DNA from: Desulfonatronum sp. SC1
Lineage (GTDB): Bacteria; Desulfobacterota; Desulfovibrionia; Desulfovibrionales; Desulfonatronaceae
DNA: 64,000 bases
Assembly: GCF_003046795.1 (NCBI RefSeq)
Contig: NZ_PZKN01000004.1
Location: 97,787 to 161,786 of the forward strand
Reading direction: 5' to 3'
Below the pieces are notes generated by a model. The model ran no database searches, was not told the DNA's origin, and was given only the letters and a program-made list of their open reading frames with translations. Positions 61,894 through 64,000 of the stretch are shown here, in pieces. Each line of letters begins with the position of its first letter. The stretch's first letter is position 1. Position numbers and translations under genes: made by a program.

Positions 61894-63491
61894 CCACCAT
61901 CAGCATCTACGACACCACCTTGCGCGACGGGGCCCAGTCCGAGGACCTGCACCTCTCCACAGAGGACAAGATCCGCATCGCCCGGAAACTGGACGAGCTG
62001 GGCATTGCCTACATTGAAGGCGGCTGGCCCGTATCCAACCCTACGGATCTGCTTTTTTTCAAGGACATCAAGAATTACGACCTGAAAACCGCCCGGGTGG
62101 CCTGTTTCGGCAGCACCCATAACCCCAAGGGCACTCCGGGCAATGACCCCAATCTGAAGGCCGTGCTCCAGGCGCGGACCGAGGTGGTCACCCTGTTCGG
62201 CAAGACTTGGGACATCCACGTCCAGGAGGCCCTGCGCACCACTCTGGAGCACAACCTGGAAATCATCGCCGGCTCGCTGGCTCATGTCCGCCCGGAGGTC
62301 AAGGAGCTGTTTTTCGATGCCGAACACTTCTTCGACGGCTTCAAGGCCCAACCCGAGTACGCGCTGCATTGCCTGCGCAAGGCCTGGGAGGCCGGTGCGG
62401 ACATCCTGGTGCTCTGCGACACCAACGGCGGTTGCCTGCCCCAGGAAATTGGGGAAATCGTGACACGGGTCCAAGAGGCCCTGCCCGAGGCCAAGCTGGG
62501 CATCCACACCCACAACGATTCCGAAACCGCGGTGGCCAGCTCGCTGATCGCCGTGAGCAATGGCGCGGTTCAGGTCCAGGGAACCATCAACGGTTACGGA
62601 GAACGCTGCGGCAACGCCAATCTCTGTTCCGTGATTCCCAACCTGGAACTGAAGATGGGCTGCGTTTGCCTGCCCGAAGGGCACTTGGCACAACTCACGG
62701 CCACTGCCCATTTCGTCTCCGAAGTGGCCAACCTGAAGCCTTTTTTGCGCCAGCCCTTCGTGGGCAATTCCGCCTTTGCCCATAAGGGCGGCATCCATGT
62801 CAGCGCGGTGACCCGCAACCCCATGACCTACGAGCACATCCAGCCGGAACTGGTGGGCAACAAACAGCGCATCCTGCTCTCGGACTTGGCCGGACGTAGC
62901 AACATCCTGTTTAAGGCCAAACAGTTCGGCTTTCACCTGGAAAAGGACGACCCGTTCGTCTCCGAGCTGTTGGCCGAGATCAAGCAGCGGGAAAGCACCG
63001 GCTACGAATACGCCGCGGCCGAGGCCTCCTTCGAGCTGCTCCTGAACCAGACCCTGGGCCGGATGCGCCGCTACTTCTCCCTACTCAGCTTCCGGGTCAT
63101 CGACGCCCGCCACGAGGACCAGGCCCAGCCTTGGGCCGAAGCCACGGTCATGCTCAAGGTGGGTGGGGTGGTGGAACACACCGCCGCCGCCGGGCAAGGC
63201 CCGGTCAACGCCCTTGACCATGCCCTGCGCAAAGCCCTGGAACGCTTCTATCCCAACCTCAAGGAAATGCGCCTCGTGGACTTCAAGGTCCGGGTGCTCT
63301 CCGGACGCTCCGGCACGGCCTCCCATGTCCGGGTACTCATCGAATCCGGGGACGCCCATTCCAGTTGGATCACCATCGGCGTGTCCCACAACATCATCGA
63401 AGCCAGCTGGCAGGCCCTGGAAGATTCCATGAACTACAAGCTGTTCAAGGACGACCAACGCAAACTGGAGCAGATCACCACGGGGAAATAG
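61890..63491 (+). CDS. cimA: (R)-citramalate synthase
   Basis: 533 residues, longer than NifV and LeuA, as usual for the CimA type. It condenses acetyl-CoA with pyruvate to citramalate, the threonine-independent entry to isoleucine. The DRE-TIM barrel shows IYDTTLRDGAQSEDLHLSTE, ADILVLCDTNGGCLPQEIGE, LGIHTHNDSETAVASSLIAV with the metal His pair and GTINGYGERCGNANL. A linker and a LeuA-type C-terminal allosteric domain (about 400-530, FRVIDARHEDQAQPWAEATV) follow. It ends the operon, with a terminator at 63560-63594. Confidence 0.94.
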   Translation: MTTISIYDTTLRDGAQSEDLHLSTEDKIRIARKLDELGIAYIEGGWPVSNPTDLLFFKDIKNYDLKTARVACFGSTHNPKGTPGNDPNLKAVLQARTEVVTLFGKTWDIHVQEALRTTLEHNLEIIAGSLAHVRPEVKELFFDAEHFFDGFKAQPEYALHCLRKAWEAGADILVLCDTNGGCLPQEIGEIVTRVQEALPEAKLGIHTHNDSETAVASSLIAVSNGAVQVQGTINGYGERCGNANLCSVIPNLELKMGCVCLPEGHLAQLTATAHFVSEVANLKPFLRQPFVGNSAFAHKGGIHVSAVTRNPMTYEHIQPELVGNKQRILLSDLAGRSNILFKAKQFGFHLEKDDPFVSELLAEIKQRESTGYEYAAAEASFELLLNQTLGRMRRYFSLLSFRVIDARHEDQAQPWAEATVMLKVGGVVEHTAAAGQGPVNALDHALRKALERFYPNLKEMRLVDFKVRVLSGRSGTASHVRVLIESGDAHSSWITIGVSHNIIEASWQALEDSMNYKLFKDDQRKLEQITTGK

Positions 63492-63513
63492 GGTGTTTTC
63501 CCTGGCATGGCAG

Positions 63514-63536
63514 AGGCACGGCGCGCCGTGCCCCTG
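63514..63536. repeat. G+C-rich palindromic repeat, copy 4 (partly changed)
   Basis: GAGGCACGGCG followed by CGCCGTGCCCCT, the same palindrome as at 16181, with one altered base in the left arm. It lies 22 bases after the cimA stop codon. Confidence 0.8.
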
Positions 63537-63559
63537 CAACGTGGAAGTATAGCGAAAAG

Positions 63560-63594
63560 AAAGGGCCGAGGGTGTATCTCCTCGGCCCTTTTTT
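63560..63594 (+). terminator. Rho-independent terminator of cimA
   Basis: AAAGGGCCGAGG pairs with CCTCGGCCCTTT around GTGTATCT and is followed by TTTT. Confidence 0.9.
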
Positions 63595-63838
63595 GATCTT
63601 TCGATATTATCCCCAGTTGACTCACAATAAGGCCAAAATCATATTTTTTTCGTCAACCTTGAGACTCACATTTATCGCAATAAATTAATATAATTAACTA
63701 AACCTCCATATAGACGGCGAGATGGGGCGACCATGGAATTCTCTTCGGTAACAAGTTGGCAGTATCCCAACCAGTTTCACACAGGAGTTTAACAGATTGA
63801 ACGTCATTTTTTTTGAAAACGCAAGTGATTTCGGTGTG
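63595..63838. other. A+T-rich intergenic region near the right edge
   Basis: About 240 bases of lower G+C than the genes before it. Only short frames are present and no repeat or promoter could be assigned. Confidence 0.5.
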
Positions 63839-64000
63839 TTAAGTCGCCAATTCCTGTAAGACCCCACTGCTCACTCCGTAGCCCATGGCCTTCAGTATCT
63901 GGGCCTGGGCGTCGCTTGGTTCCTCAAGCTTGCGGGTCGCTTTTCGTGCCCCGGCATTCCAACAAAGACATGAATGGAGTGTGCGCATCTGCTGCATTGT
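63839..64000 (-). CDS. C-terminal end of an unidentified protein (runs off the right edge)
   Basis: The minus strand is open from the window edge to a TAA at 63839-63841, 53 codons. The end reads ATRKLEEPSDAQAQILKAMG followed by YGVSSGVLQELAT. The preceding residues (MQQMRTLHSCLCWNAGARK) are Cys- and basic-rich. I do not recognise the family. A transposase C-terminus is one possibility, given that the region is otherwise gene-poor. With only 53 codons, chance openness in this composition cannot be excluded. Confidence 0.35.
   Translation of the reverse strand, partial: TMQQMRTLHSCLCWNAGARKATRKLEEPSDAQAQILKAMGYGVSSGVLQELAT

Overview
The window (about 60% G+C outside one accessory block) reads as chromosome of an anaerobic, sulfate-reducer-like bacterium, most likely in or near the Desulfovibrionales (Desulfobacterota). 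That is an inference from gene content: a nifH-nifI1-nifI2-nifD-nifK-ferredoxin-nifE-nifN-nifB operon, the two-gene nitrite reductase nrfHA, a Wolinella-type fumarate reductase (cytochrome b, flavoprotein, Fe-S protein), a split class I fumarase, a CoA-disulfide reductase-rhodanese fusion and many two-component and c-di-GMP proteins. No rRNA or other direct taxonomic marker is present.

Layout. 1-600: edge of an AAA ATPase gene and a Uma2 remnant. 620-8386: a complete chromosomal integron. A tyrosine recombinase of the integron-integrase type (minus strand) is followed by eight cassettes, all read on the plus strand: an ORF-less 169-bp cassette, a DUF4145 gene, a second copy of the ORF-less cassette, a probable MNT-like/HEPN pair, a reverse transcriptase, a HigB/HigA pair, a NYN-LOTUS gene and an NADPH-FMN-reductase-like gene. 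The borders are self-consistent: each cassette's left attC core (R'') is the reverse complement of GTT plus that cassette's own first four bases. The integrase N-terminal extension is broken by a stop codon and by a small mobile element, but the recombinase core is intact. 8526-16000: YhcG-type nuclease, CoADR-rhodanese, a large sensor kinase and a diguanylate cyclase.

16227-27400: nitrogen fixation. The nif operon runs on the minus strand from a clear sigma-54 promoter before nifH; nifV is divergent and has its own sigma-54 promoter. 27355-32850: nitroreductase, three adjacent response-regulator proteins (REC-HD-GYP, REC-PAS-kinase, REC-HDOD) and a cold-shock gene with terminator. 32863-38855: PerM-like and TVP38-like membrane proteins and an RND efflux pair. 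39114-39208: tRNA-Ser(GCT). 39455-44697: aminotransferase, homoserine dehydrogenase, kdsB, carA and a TPR protein, tightly packed.

44802-49666: frdCAB followed by fumAB, a C4-dicarboxylate respiration block. 49736-52349: glycosyltransferase 9, a protein of unknown function and a FliT/FlgN-like protein. 52542-55509 (minus): coaX, eno and folD with 4-base overlaps. 55674-57690 (minus): nrfHA. 58042-63491: nnrDE, CBS protein, tsaE, lysC and cimA. The right edge holds an open minus-strand frame of unknown identity.

Three copies of one small inverted-repeat element lie in the integrase gene, directly after the nifI2 stop codon and directly after the frdA stop codon. A G+C-rich palindromic repeat recurs in four places between genes. 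The integron, with its reverse-transcriptase cassette and its paired ORF-less structured cassettes, is the most unusual part of the window.
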